Shown here piece by piece: positions 17,091 through 28,843 of a stretch of DNA of 64,000 nt. The stretch is from Leeia oryzae DSM 17879. GTDB lineage: Bacteria; Pseudomonadota; Gammaproteobacteria; Burkholderiales; Leeiaceae. The translations under genes were made by a program, and so were the position numbers. The notes below the pieces were generated by a model. The model did no database searches and was not told where the DNA came from. It saw only the letters and a list, made by a program, of their open reading frames with translations. Location: assembly GCF_000376945.1 (NCBI RefSeq), contig NZ_AQXU01000025.1, positions 900,036 to 964,035 on the forward strand. Direction: 5' to 3'. How positions within the stretch are numbered: position 1 is the stretch's first letter; the number at the start of each line of letters is the position of its first letter.

Positions 17091-18119
17091 TCAGACTAAA
17101 GCTTTCCCTCTTTGCAAGATTCGATCAAAGCTATATACATGCTCTGACGGACTTTCTTCGCAACGACCCACCAAGCGATTTGGAAACTGTTTCCCTCCAT
17201 CACGGAGTAGAATTTTACCAGTACACTTGGGGCATTGTGCGCTATAACGGACAAGACGAATTTCTTTTTTTGCAGAACTGTGATGATCTGACGCTGTAGC
17301 GAGTTCTAACTGGGCGTTATCTTCTTTAAGCGCAAAAAAGGTACTTGGTGCCATGATGATTCGCCAATCAGCCAACTGAATGATCGGTTTGATCGTCCAC
17401 CACCCAAAAAATGCAATGACAGAGGTGGGAAGTAGCCATTTGATAATTTCAAGCGCGTTATGGCTCAGATACATTGAACTGAAATAAGCAGATGCCAAGG
17501 TAAGTGCAATGATGATCAAATTTAAGAAGTAATACCCTAGGAACAGCCACTTCCGCCAGCCGGCAAGTTTGTAACTGGTCTTGAATAATTTTCTGGCCCA
17601 CCAAGCCGGGATCACCTGAGTATCTAGGATATAGACGATCTCATCTTTCGTTCGCTGATGGCTTGCCGTATCCTCAGCACCCTGTTGATTCACCTCGAAA
17701 CATTCAAAGTAATACTTTGACGTATGCCCTTGGCCGCCTGGACTGGTTTGCTTTCTTGGAAGGCAGTACCACTTCCGTCCTTGACCCCGTGCCCTTTTCT
17801 GCATGCCTTCTGCATGCTGATTTTCAAAGTCTTTTAACTTATCCCAGATCGGACTCATCCAGCGAGAAGGTTCTTTCCCCGACACTTTTCCATCTGCATA
17901 CAACTGTAATTGTTCGGCTTCATATCTGGATTGTGCTTTCCCGTCCTTAATCCGCTGGATTTCCACCCGTAACCACTGTTGAAGTACCTGATAAGGTTTA
18001 GTTGGAAGTCCTAGATAGTCTACAAATTCCAGCAAGGTTTCGAGACCTTCAAGATATCCGTTGCCCATGCTGTTTTCCTGGTTTTTATCATTTTCCATAA
18101 TAAGATCAATATCTTGCAT
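17091..18119 (-). CDS. Membrane protein with C-terminal Zn-ribbon-like motif, function unknown
   Basis: 342 aa that I do not recognise as a named family. It has a charged N-terminal cytoplasmic part, two membrane segments (about 191-213 and 226-243) and a C-terminal domain with Cys296-x2-Cys299, Cys320 and His327, suggestive of a zinc ribbon. A shorter start at ATG 18068 has a better RBS (AGGA, 7 nt) than ATG 18119, so the first 17 residues are uncertain. It is divergent from the CoiA-like gene, with 95 bp between. Its position inside the nuclease/toxin island suggests an accessory, possibly defence-linked role (inference). Confidence 0.75.
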   Translation of the reverse strand: MQDIDLIMENDKNQENSMGNGYLEGLETLLEFVDYLGLPTKPYQVLQQWLRVEIQRIKDGKAQSRYEAEQLQLYADGKVSGKEPSRWMSPIWDKLKDFENQHAEGMQKRARGQGRKWYCLPRKQTSPGGQGHTSKYYFECFEVNQQGAEDTASHQRTKDEIVYILDTQVIPAWWARKLFKTSYKLAGWRKWLFLGYYFLNLIIIALTLASAYFSSMYLSHNALEIIKWLLPTSVIAFFGWWTIKPIIQLADWRIIMAPSTFFALKEDNAQLELATASDHHSSAKKEIRLVRYSAQCPKCTGKILLRDGGKQFPNRLVGRCEESPSEHVYSFDRILQRGKALV

Positions 18120-18214
18120 ATCAGTCTCGAACAGTTGTATGAGGGTTTCGGACTATTCTAATCGCATATTCATGCATACGCTAACTCCTAAGTTAACCCA
18201 AGAGGAGTTGTGAC

Positions 18215-19057
18215 ATGGACATCAGTAACCCAATGATTACTTTTGCATTAGCCGAAGATGGAAGAATGGTGCACGTGGAAGATGTGCCAACGGGTATTGA
18301 TTGCAGGTGTGTTTGCCCTGGCTGTAAACACAGATTGATCGCAAAGAATGCCGGGCGAGAAAAAGCCCATCATTTTGCGCATGAAACGGGATCACACGCT
18401 GAAAAGTGTGCAGAAACAGCACTGCATCAGGCTGCAAAACAAGTCGTGCAAGATTACAAGTGGTTAGCTGCTCCTGAAGATAGTACACATCAGCAGCCAA
18501 CCGGCAACATGCACTTCTCAAAGGTAATACTGGAACATCGGATGACCTCTGTCCTCGGGGAAGTAATCGTTGACTGCTTTGCCATCGCAGAGGGTGAGCC
18601 TATTGCCATAGAAATTGCTGTTCATCACAAGGTTGATGAAATCAAAACAGACAAACTAAAGCATTTAAGTATCCGAACTCTCGAAATTGATCTGAAAGAT
18701 ATGGTGAGCCTTCCCTGGACTTGGTCAGATCTCGAAGAGGCCGTTTTAATGGACGTGAATCGCCGATATTGGGTTGAACAGGAAGCGGAGCCATCAGTAC
18801 CCACGCCCCAAATCACAGCACCCGCTTGGCAGCCTTTGACTTTTACGATTTGCGGCGCAAGCGTTTGGGTCGATAAACTCCCTTATAACTACAAAGTGAA
18901 ACATCGCTTTAATGAAGATGTGAGAAAAGTTGTCGAACCGATTTGCCGGGGCAGGGGACACTGGGAGGGTAGATATCGCAACTGGATTATTTTCGAACAG
19001 TTTATACAGCAAGTGGTGAGTGAACTGCAAGCCTGTCAGCAGCAGTCTTCAAAATAA
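18215..19057 (+). CDS. CoiA-like protein with Zn finger and predicted PD-(D/E)xK nuclease domain
   Basis: 280 aa. N-terminal zinc-finger-like cluster Cys30, Cys32, Cys34, Cys37 with His52/53/56 (KAHHFAHE), then a nuclease-like core with Asp120 (EVIVDC) and Glu133 (IAIEIAV), as in the competence-protein CoiA family and related restriction-like enzymes. The C-terminal about 80 residues are not recognised. A strong RBS AGAGGAG precedes ATG 18215. CoiA acts in DNA recombination during competence in Gram-positives; in proteobacterial islands such proteins are usually orphans of unknown role. Confidence 0.75.
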   Translation: MDISNPMITFALAEDGRMVHVEDVPTGIDCRCVCPGCKHRLIAKNAGREKAHHFAHETGSHAEKCAETALHQAAKQVVQDYKWLAAPEDSTHQQPTGNMHFSKVILEHRMTSVLGEVIVDCFAIAEGEPIAIEIAVHHKVDEIKTDKLKHLSIRTLEIDLKDMVSLPWTWSDLEEAVLMDVNRRYWVEQEAEPSVPTPQITAPAWQPLTFTICGASVWVDKLPYNYKVKHRFNEDVRKVVEPICRGRGHWEGRYRNWIIFEQFIQQVVSELQACQQQSSK

Positions 19058-19352
19058 CTTGGTCAGCGGGCACCGGTGATTCAGGAGGTAGGGTGGAGCA
19101 ATATCAAATAACCTTGGTCGGGCAAGATTCATTGCACTCCAAGGTGTAGGGCTGGCGAGTATTGAAGTCGTATCAAGATTAATAACCAGGATTGGCTGTT
19201 TTCAAAGCGTATTGGCGGGGTGGTACAAGCCTTTGTGATAAGTCTTCATTTATGTCGCGGCTTCCTTCCGTGGTTGCACTCTACAGATTACAGGATTGTA
19301 GTATGCTGGGTAGATATTTAATATTTCGTAGCACTTGGTGGAAGATGACTAG

Positions 19353-20069
19353 ATGAGCGAGTCTTTTGATGATTCTGAGATCGATGCGTGTGATGCGCTG
19401 CGGAGTGCAGATTCCGTCTGGGAGCCCGATGAGAGAAATGCATTTTTTGCTTCAAGTAGACCGAAGCATAAGTATGTTTCATTGGCTGTTCGTCAACAGA
19501 CCGTTGCTGGTTTCAAACTTGATAATGCCGTTCCTCTCGATATTCGTGTGCATTTCGAAACCGCGAAAAACCTGTATCTATATGCCTGGTTTGTGTATCG
19601 CTTTCATCCCATTGCTGAACATCATGCCTTAGTGTCACTGGAGTTTGCCTTAAAAGAACGTCTAATGCTTCTCCATGTCGAGAATGGCAAAAAAGCCACA
19701 AGAGGACTTTCTGATTTGTTGAAAGAAGCTGCCTCCCGTCAGTTGATCCGTAATGAAAGCTTCACCCACCGGCGACAATGGGCGCTGACGCGAGCCAAAG
19801 GACGTATAACACATCAGAAAATCGATCAAATGATTAGTTCAGGTCTGGATTTCATTTCTTATCCGGAGGAAGAGGTAATCTTGACTCCCGAGGAACTCGA
19901 ATTTGATTGGCTGAATCATCTTATAGCGTTGATCCCAAAAATTCGTAACGGCTATGCACATGGCTCAAGCACACTGGATCCGACTGTATTGTTCACCTTT
20001 GAAATTGTATGCGACATGATTAATCAGTTATTTACTGAGGTACAAACATATACCAAGCAGGATGAATAA
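19353..20069 (+). CDS. HEPN-like protein, candidate ribonuclease
   Basis: 238 aa, not a family I can name. It is largely helical, with a conserved-looking segment ALVSLEFALKERL (about 92-104) and, near the C-terminus, Arg198-Asn-Gly-Tyr-Ala-His203. This is the R-N-x3-H form of the HEPN catalytic motif (Rx4-6H), followed by Gly as in many HEPN RNases of toxin and abortive-infection systems. No MNT nucleotidyltransferase antitoxin gene is adjacent. The RBS GGTGGAAG precedes ATG 19353. It is the last intact gene of the island before gyrB. Confidence 0.72.
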   Translation: MSESFDDSEIDACDALRSADSVWEPDERNAFFASSRPKHKYVSLAVRQQTVAGFKLDNAVPLDIRVHFETAKNLYLYAWFVYRFHPIAEHHALVSLEFALKERLMLLHVENGKKATRGLSDLLKEAASRQLIRNESFTHRRQWALTRAKGRITHQKIDQMISSGLDFISYPEEEVILTPEELEFDWLNHLIALIPKIRNGYAHGSSTLDPTVLFTFEIVCDMINQLFTEVQTYTKQDE

Positions 20070-20086
20070 TCGTCGATATTTTCTAA

Positions 20087-20254
20087 AGATATGATCATGT
20101 TAAAACATCTTGGTCTGTTGGGCGCCTAGATCAGGCTTTACATCTCATCACTAACCAATTTTTAGAATATCTAAAGGGTAAAAGATCAGACTTAGACACT
20201 TTCCAGCGCCTATCCGCTCTGGCTAAAAAGAAGGTTTTTTTATCTCGCAAATAA
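20087..20254 (+). pseudogene. Start-less open frame, possible gene remnant
   Basis: A 55-codon frame closed by TAA at 20252-20254 has protein-like composition (for example LDQALHLITNQFLEYLKG and a basic tail) but no start codon or RBS. It is in a different frame from the HEPN-like gene ending 17 bp earlier. It is either a decayed gene fragment or chance. Confidence 0.2.
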
Positions 20255-20281
20255 AATAGCCTCCAATTATGGAGGCTATTT
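20254..20281. terminator. Bidirectional terminator between the island and gyrB
   Basis: 12-bp perfect stem (AAATAGCCTCCA / TGGAGGCTATTT) with an ATTA loop and A/U flanks on both sides, between two convergent genes. Confidence 0.85.
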
Positions 20282-20360
20282 GCTACTCGAACTACTGACG
20301 GTAGAATCTCAAAAATCTAGAAAGTGAGAAAAATCTAGAGTTAGACGAGATCCTACATCA

Positions 20361-22868
<2,508 letters not shown>

Positions 22869-22969
22869 TTAATCGTTTTCAGCCTGTTTTTAAAACAAAA
22901 GCTTTAAAATACAAATACTTAGCGTAGTTTTGAAGTGAGTAATTCCAACAAACCCACTTCAAGACCTCA

Positions 22970-24076
22970 CTAGATGCGCATTGGCATTACCACATAACGG
23001 AAGTTCTGGTTTTCCGGTTCGGTCACCAGTGCACTGCCGTTGCTGTCCGCCAGCGCCAGTTGCATCACGTCACTGCTGCTGTGGTTTAGTGCATCCAGCA
23101 GGTAGTTGATGTTAAAACCAATATCCAGAGCGTCATAACCGTATTCGATGTCCAGTTCTTCCTGGGCTTCTTCCTGCTCGTTGTTGGCAGACTGGATGCG
23201 CAGGGTGTTGTCAGACAGCATCACCCGTACGCCACGGAACTTCTCGTTAGACAGAATCGCTACCCGCTGCAGCGCTTGCAGCAAGACCAGCCGTTCAATA
23301 CGGAAGATCTTGTTGTTGTGTAGCGGAATCACGCGGTTGTAATCCGGGAACTTGCCTTCAATCACTTTCGACAGCAGTTCGATCTTGCCAAAGCTGAAAC
23401 GGATCTGGTTAGAACAAATTTCAATCTTGACCGGGTCATCCACGTCGTTCAGCTGTTTCACCAGTTCCAGTACGGTTTTACGTGGAATGATGGCTTCAGA
23501 GCGTGGGCTCTGGTTACCGGTTTCAGCTTCTACAAACGCCAGACGGTGTCCGTCTGTGGCTACCAGTTTGATCATGCCGCTTTCGCTGACCAGATACAAA
23601 CCATTCAGGTAGTAACGGATATCCTGGTTGGCCATGGCGTATTGCACTTTTTGCAGCAGGCTTTTCAGCGTGCTTTGGGCAATTTCCAGTGTCGTCAGCA
23701 CGTCGCTGTTCATCTGCACTTGTGGCAAATCTTCTGCCGGCAAGGTGTGCAGGTTAAAACGGCTTTTGCCACTGCGAATGGTCAGCTTGTTGTTGTCGGT
23801 TTCCAGTTTTACCGGTTGGCTATCAGGCAATGCACGCAAGATGTCCAGTAGCTTTTTGGCGCTGGTGGTAAAGCGTACATCGTCACTCTGGTTGTCCAGG
23901 GTGTCGGTGGTCTGAATCTGGATTTCCAGATCCGTTCCCAGCATGCGTAAATTGCTACCTTGCTTCTCGATCAAGACGTTAGAAAGAATCGGCATGGTAT
24001 GCCGTTTTTCTACAATACCGGTAACGGTTGCTAACGGTTTGATCAGTGCGTCTTTGCTTGCCTCGATAATTGCCAT
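22970..24076 (-). CDS. dnaN: DNA polymerase III beta sliding clamp
   Basis: 368 aa, the expected length for the ring-shaped processivity clamp made of three similar domains. The N-terminus (MAIIEASKDALIKPLATVTGIVEKRHTM, with TMPILSNVLIE) and the C-terminal YVVMPMRI (the last residues that form the clamp groove) are characteristic. ATG 24076 is the only sensible start. It is separated from dnaA by the 441-bp oriC region, so it probably has its own promoter there. Confidence 0.98.
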   Translation of the reverse strand: MAIIEASKDALIKPLATVTGIVEKRHTMPILSNVLIEKQGSNLRMLGTDLEIQIQTTDTLDNQSDDVRFTTSAKKLLDILRALPDSQPVKLETDNNKLTIRSGKSRFNLHTLPAEDLPQVQMNSDVLTTLEIAQSTLKSLLQKVQYAMANQDIRYYLNGLYLVSESGMIKLVATDGHRLAFVEAETGNQSPRSEAIIPRKTVLELVKQLNDVDDPVKIEICSNQIRFSFGKIELLSKVIEGKFPDYNRVIPLHNNKIFRIERLVLLQALQRVAILSNEKFRGVRVMLSDNTLRIQSANNEQEEAQEELDIEYGYDALDIGFNINYLLDALNHSSSDVMQLALADSNGSALVTEPENQNFRYVVMPMRI

Positions 24077-24517
24077 ATCAAATAACCTTCTTTAAAAGAT
24101 TTGATAATGATTAATAAGGGTAGAGCCTGTCTGTGGATAACCCATTTTAAACTTTATATTTCAAACACTTATCAGTACTTCAAACTTTGCCTGGGCTATG
24201 TTTCCAACCTGTGGATAATTTGTGACCGTTTTTTCACTTCCCGTTTATCCTCGGGTTATGCACAAACTGTGCCGCAATTTATACACGCTCGCCAATCGTT
24301 GTTTGCGCCTGTTTTTACACCTGATAATCGCTATCTGGCGCCTTGGTTTTCTGCTTTCCGGCAAGTTCATCTGCTTGTCGGCAGTCAATCACCCAAGGTT
24401 TACAGTCACTGTGTACAACGACTCACCCTCTGGTTTCCTGCGGCGGGGTGCTTCCGCAAAGTCTGGTCATGCAATTGCTGCCGGTAGCCGGTGCCAGACC
24501 AGCTGCCAGCCTTACCT
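24077..24517. other. oriC: Chromosomal replication origin oriC (between dnaA and dnaN)
   Basis: The region holds at least two perfect DnaA boxes (TGTGGATAA at 24132-24140 and 24210-24218) and three or four near matches: TTATGCACA 24256-24264, TTATACACG 24279-24287, TGTGTACAA 24410-24418 and TTATCCTCG 24245-24253. Its dnaN side (24077-24200) is strongly AT-rich and is the likely unwinding element. Boxes occur in both orientations. One further near box (26006-26014) lies upstream of dnaA. Confidence 0.85.
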
Positions 24518-25915
24518 TCAATTCTTCAGTATCTGCAGCAGCACGTTAAACTCGTGCGCAATATCCGCTTCGCTGCCACGCAGCTCGGTAATCTTGCGGC
24601 ATGCATGCAATACCGTGGTATGGTCCCTGCCGCCAAACGCTTCGCCAATATCCGGCAAAGACAGCTGCGTCAGTTCCTTGGCCAGTGCCATGGCAATCTG
24701 CCGCGGACGCGCGACGTTACGCGTGCGCCGGCTGGAATGCATGTCCGCCACTTTAATTTTGTAGAAGTCGGCCACCGTCTTCTGGATGTTGTCGATGCTG
24801 ATCTGGCGGTTCTGTACCGCCAGCAGGTCTTTCAACGCTTCCTTGGCCAGTTCCAGCGACACTTTCTGCCCGGTAAAGCGTGAATACGCCAGTACCCGCT
24901 TCAAGGCGCCTTCCAGCTCGCGGACGTTAGAGCGGATATGCTTGGCAATGAAGAACGCGGTGTTCTCGTCCAGCAGTACCCGCTCGCTCTCTGCCTTTTT
25001 CAGCAGAATCGCCACGCGCATTTCCAGCTCTGGCGGTTCGATCGCCACCGTCAGACCCCAGCCAAAGCGGGAGATCAGCCGGTCTTCCATGTTTTCGATT
25101 TCACGCGGGAAGGTATCGCAGGTAATGATCACCTGCTTGTGCGCTTCGATCAGCGCGTTAAACGCGTAAAAGAATTCTTCCTGGGTGCGGTTCTTGCCAG
25201 AGAAAAACTGGATATCGTCAATCAGCAGCACGTCCAGCGAATGGTAATAGCGCTTGAATTCGTCAAACGCCTTGTGCTGATAAGCTTTTACTACGTCACC
25301 CACGTACTTTTCGGCGTGGATGTAGCGAATCTTGGCCTGTTTGTTGTGCTGGTGCACATGGTTGCCAATGGCTTGCACCAGGTGAGTCTTACCCAGACCC
25401 ACGCCACCGTACACAAACAGCGGGTTGTATGCCACCCCCGGGTTCTCGGCCACCTGCATCGCGGCAGCGCGTGCCAGCTGGTTGGCCTTACCGTTCACAA
25501 AGGTGTCAAAGGTAAAATTGGGGTTCAGCCGTGAATATTCATCCACCATCGACCGGCCCTTGCCAGGGCTGCTTGGTGCCACGGCCGGCTCCAGTACCGG
25601 CGCATCTGCGGGCGCCTTGGCGCCGGTTTTTTCAGGTTTGGGTTCCGCTGTTTTAGCCGCGGTTTTTTTGGCCGCTGCGACGACCAGCTGGATTTCACGC
25701 ACTTCTTCGAAGTATTCTTCGGCCAGCAGGTGAATCCGGCTCAGGAACTTGTCCTTTACCCATTGCATCACAAACTTGTTAGGCACCAGCAGGCGCAGGC
25801 CATCCTCCGCTTCTTCAATCGAGAGCGGCTTGATCCATGTATTAAATTGTTGGGCTGTCAGCTCTGACTCGAAAACAGCCAGACAAGAAGACCAGAAAAC
25901 AGCGGCATCAGACAT
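24518..25915 (-). CDS. dnaA: Chromosomal replication initiator DnaA
   Basis: 465 aa with the four-domain layout: DnaB/DiaA-binding N-terminus, a low-complexity Ala/Lys/Pro linker (about 80-120), AAA+ domain (Walker A GGVGLGKT at 170-177, Walker [10 protein letters not shown]) and C-terminal DNA-binding domain with the signature [15 protein letters not shown]. It reads away from rpmH, from which it is separated by a 187-bp divergent promoter region, and ends at the oriC segment. Confidence 0.98.
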   Translation of the reverse strand: MSDAAVFWSSCLAVFESELTAQQFNTWIKPLSIEEAEDGLRLLVPNKFVMQWVKDKFLSRIHLLAEEYFEEVREIQLVVAAAKKTAAKTAEPKPEKTGAKAPADAPVLEPAVAPSSPGKGRSMVDEYSRLNPNFTFDTFVNGKANQLARAAAMQVAENPGVAYNPLFVYGGVGLGKTHLVQAIGNHVHQHNKQAKIRYIHAEKYVGDVVKAYQHKAFDEFKRYYHSLDVLLIDDIQFFSGKNRTQEEFFYAFNALIEAHKQVIITCDTFPREIENMEDRLISRFGWGLTVAIEPPELEMRVAILLKKAESERVLLDENTAFFIAKHIRSNVRELEGALKRVLAYSRFTGQKVSLELAKEALKDLLAVQNRQISIDNIQKTVADFYKIKVADMHSSRRTRNVARPRQIAMALAKELTQLSLPDIGEAFGGRDHTTVLHACRKITELRGSEADIAHEFNVLLQILKN

Positions 25916-26033
25916 GTATGATCAGCAGACGGTTCTACACAAGGTTATGAAACAGGTTATGGATAGGGTAGTGCAACACGGCATTGTAGCCCGTTTGGGT
26001 ATCCTTATCCACCGTTTGTTCTAAAAATAGACC

Positions 26034-26063
26034 TTGACAAAACAGGTGCTTAGGGTGCAGTAT
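26034..26063 (+). promoter_or_regulatory. Probable sigma-70 promoter of rpmH-rnpA
   Basis: -35 TTGACA (26034-26039, perfect) and a weak -10 CAGTAT (26058-26063) with an 18-bp spacer, 40 bp before rpmH. Confidence 0.55.
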
Positions 26064-26102
26064 TGAATATTTGCTTAGTTTAGAAATATAAGGAATACCG
26101 TA

Positions 26103-26237
26103 ATGAAACGTACCTACCAACCGTCGGTTATTCGTCGCAAGCGTACGCACGGTTTCTTGGTTCGCATGCGTACCAAGGGTGGTCGTGCCGTGATTGCTGC
26201 ACGTCGCTCTAAAGGTCGCAGCCGCCTAGGTGTATAA
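26103..26237 (+). CDS. rpmH: 50S ribosomal protein L34
   Basis: 44 aa, very basic, [20 protein letters not shown] at the N-terminus and [11 protein letters not shown] at the C-terminus, identical in pattern to L34 from other bacteria. RBS AAGGAA precedes ATG 26103. It begins the conserved rpmH-rnpA-yidD-yidC-mnmE cluster; its last 8 bases overlap the putative rnpA start. Confidence 0.98.
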   Translation: MKRTYQPSVIRRKRTHGFLVRMRTKGGRAVIAARRSKGRSRLGV

Positions 26238-26592
26238 GCCTGACGGCTTGCACAACCGCTTTCCGCGGTGCTACCGACTAACCAAAACGGATGAATTTTC
26301 ATCCGTTTTTGGTTTGCGGCGTTCACACCACGGTCATTATTTTCAGCTACTCTATAAACAGTCGACGCTTGCAGAGCCAAGACTGGGTGTGGTGGTCAGC
26401 AAGAAAATTTCCAAAGCGGCGAACAAAAGAAATTATGCCAAGCGGGTGTGCCGGGAGTTCTTCAGACTGCACCGGTCACATTTCGCAGGTTTTGATGTGA
26501 TCATACGTGTCAAACGGCAGCTTGAACGTGCCGATGGTACGAAAGCCAGACAAGAACTTATGAACTTGTCGCGAAGGTTAAACCCAGTATGA
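26230..26592 (+). CDS. rnpA: Ribonuclease P protein component
   Basis: Protein cofactor of the tRNA 5'-processing ribozyme, 120 aa. The central RNP motif [14 protein letters not shown] is clear, as is [11 protein letters not shown] near the start. The start GTG 26230 lies inside rpmH; no better ATG exists before the conserved YRLTKTDEF, so the first dozen residues are uncertain. The stop overlaps yidD by ATGA, coupling the two. Confidence 0.95.
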   Translation: MYKPDGLHNRFPRCYRLTKTDEFSSVFGLRRSHHGHYFQLLYKQSTLAEPRLGVVVSKKISKAANKRNYAKRVCREFFRLHRSHFAGFDVIIRVKRQLERADGTKARQELMNLSRRLNPV

Positions 26593-26798
26593 CGCGTTTG
26601 CTGTTGCTTTTGATTCGTGCATATCAGTTGCTGGTCAGCTCATGGCGGCCGGCAACTTGTCGTTTCTACCCCAGTTGTTCATCATACGCACAACAGGCGT
26701 TGCGCCGGTATGGTGCGTTCAAAGGCAGCTGGCTAGCCATCAAACGTATCCTTCGTTGCCACCCATTTTCTGCCGGGGGGCACGACCCTGTCCCTTGA
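26589..26798 (+). CDS. yidD: Membrane protein insertion efficiency factor YidD
   Basis: 69 aa, short and basic with the family hallmarks: [14 protein letters not shown] amphipathic start, [15 protein letters not shown], the [10 protein letters not shown] stretch and the ending GGHDPVP. It works with YidC at the inner membrane. The ATG overlaps the rnpA stop. Confidence 0.97.
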   Translation: MTRLLLLLIRAYQLLVSSWRPATCRFYPSCSSYAQQALRRYGAFKGSWLAIKRILRCHPFSAGGHDPVP

Positions 26799-26825
26799 TC
26801 TGTCAGCCCACTTATAGGTTCGACC

Positions 26826-28475
26826 ATGGAATTTCGCCGTCTAATCATTTTTATCGCCATTTCGTTTGCTACGCTGTTCCTTTGGCAGCAGTGGCAGGTA
26901 TCCCGTCATCCGGAACTGCTGACCGAGAAAACCGCGTCTGCGGCTTCTGCAACAGTCGCAGACAAAGCAGCTGCACCGGCCACTACCGCTTCAGCCAGTG
27001 TCAATGAAGCTGCTGCGCTGGAATCCGGTAACCGCATCAAGGTCAAGACTGACCTGTTCGCGGCCGAGATTGACACCGTGGGTGGCGATATCCGCCATCT
27101 GGAGCTTTTCAAGCATCTGGCAGATGACGGCAGCAAGCGTCCGTTTGTGCTGTTGCAGTCTGACAAAGACCATACCTATGTGGCGCAAACCGGGTTCACC
27201 AACCCAGGCTTGCCAACCCACAAAACCCGTTTCAATGCGCCTGCTGCAGACCTGAAACTGGCCGATGGCCAAGAGCAACTGGTGGTGAAACTGGATGCGC
27301 CAGCTGTAGATGGCGTGGAAATCAGCAAGCTGCTGACCTTCCATCGCAACAGCTACGTGGTAGACGTGACCTACCAGATCAAGAACGGTTCAGGCAAAGT
27401 CTTCACGCCAAATGCCTACTACCGCATTCTGCGCGACGGGTCTGACCCGGCTTCGCAAACCAAGTTCTCCTCGACTTTCCACGGTGCTGCTGTTTACACC
27501 GAGCAGAAGAAATACCAGAAGGTAACCTTCGCGGACATCGAGAAGAACAAAGACAACTATGTCACCCGTTGCAGCAACGGCTGGGTCGGCATGGTGCAGC
27601 ATTACTTCATCAGCGTGTGGTTGCCGCCTGCTGCCAATGGCGCCAATCCGGAAGATTGCGACAAGAATGCCAACCGTACTTTCGAACTGAAGAAGCAGTC
27701 TAACGGCCTGTTCTCCATGGGGACGCTGGTCACCTTGCCAGCCGTTGCGCCAGGCGCTAGCTTGTCTTACACCGTACCGCTGTATAGCGGCCCGGAAGAT
27801 ACCTCGGCCATGGAAAAAGTGGCACCGAGCCTGAGCCTGACCAAAGACTATGGTATTTTTACCATCGTCGCTGCGCCACTGTTCTGGCTGCTGGTGAAAC
27901 TGCATGCGCTGGTCGGTAACTGGGGCTGGGCCATCATCTTGCTGACGGTACTGATCAAGTCGGTGTTCTATTACCCGTCTGCGGCCAGCTACCGGTCCAT
28001 GGCCAAAATGCGTGAAATTGCCCCGCGTCTGCAGAGCATCAAAGAGAAGTTTGGTGATGACCGTCAGAAGCAGCATCAGGCCATGATGGAACTGTACAAG
28101 ACCGAGAAGATCAATCCGCTGGGTGGTTGTCTGCCGATGCTGATCCAGATCCCGGTGTTCATGGGCTTGTACTGGTGTTTGCTGGGCGCAGTAGAACTGC
28201 GCCAGGCACCATGGATGTTCTGGATTCATGACTTGTCCCATCCGGATCCGTTCTACATTCTGCCGCTGATCATGGCTGTGTCCATGTGGTATCAGACTAC
28301 CCTGAACCCTGCACCGGCTGACCCGATGCAGGCGAAAATGATGAAGATCATGCCGCTGATGTTCAGTGTGTTCTTCTTCTTCTCGCCAAGCGGTTTGGTT
28401 GTGTACTGGCTGGTGAACAACATTCTGTCGATCATTCAACAGAAAGTCATTTACAAGACCATCGGCAAGAAGTAA
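26826..28475 (+). CDS. yidC: Membrane protein insertase YidC
   Basis: 549 aa. N-terminal membrane anchor (about 5-22), a large periplasmic P1 domain (about 55-340) as in Gram-negative YidC, then the five-helix insertase core with KIGPLGGCLP-like KINPLGGCLPMLIQIPVFMGLY and LPLIMAVSMWYQ. It catalyses insertion of Sec-independent and Sec-assisted inner-membrane proteins. It is the last gene before a strong terminator. Confidence 0.98.
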   Translation: MEFRRLIIFIAISFATLFLWQQWQVSRHPELLTEKTASAASATVADKAAAPATTASASVNEAAALESGNRIKVKTDLFAAEIDTVGGDIRHLELFKHLADDGSKRPFVLLQSDKDHTYVAQTGFTNPGLPTHKTRFNAPAADLKLADGQEQLVVKLDAPAVDGVEISKLLTFHRNSYVVDVTYQIKNGSGKVFTPNAYYRILRDGSDPASQTKFSSTFHGAAVYTEQKKYQKVTFADIEKNKDNYVTRCSNGWVGMVQHYFISVWLPPAANGANPEDCDKNANRTFELKKQSNGLFSMGTLVTLPAVAPGASLSYTVPLYSGPEDTSAMEKVAPSLSLTKDYGIFTIVAAPLFWLLVKLHALVGNWGWAIILLTVLIKSVFYYPSAASYRSMAKMREIAPRLQSIKEKFGDDRQKQHQAMMELYKTEKINPLGGCLPMLIQIPVFMGLYWCLLGAVELRQAPWMFWIHDLSHPDPFYILPLIMAVSMWYQTTLNPAPADPMQAKMMKIMPLMFSVFFFFSPSGLVVYWLVNNILSIIQQKVIYKTIGKK

Positions 28476-28494
28476 GCCCGGTAGGTGTTCCCTC

Positions 28495-28520
28495 AAAACG
28501 GCCACGCAAGTGGCCGTTTT
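28495..28520 (+). terminator. Terminator after yidC
   Basis: 11-bp perfect stem AAAACGGCCAC / GTGGCCGTTTT around a GCAA tetraloop. It also contains the U-run. Confidence 0.92.
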
Positions 28521-28843
28521 GTTATGCATCGTCCGCAGCTTGCCTGACCGGGTGGTGACTAGAACATGCTAAGATGCCTGCATGTAAATTGCAGGATGCA
28601 GTCTGCCGACTGTGGTGAAGGCATGCCAGTCGCCGTGTACATGATGGAGTTTGGTAGCAGCCGTTGCCACCTGTCACCGCTGCCATCATGCACTAAAAGC
28701 GCATTGTGCACAGCGGGGATGCAGAGCCGGTGATGAGATGAATCCCCATGCAAATTGGCTGGGCATGGGCGAGCCGGATTGATAATTGATGAACGGCCTG
28801 TTGCCGAATGCTACGGGTCATGACGAGTAGAGATGGAGTTTGC
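28521..28843. other. 323-bp gap before mnmE
   Basis: No gene, tRNA or strong structure recognised. It probably holds the mnmE promoter. Confidence 0.4.
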
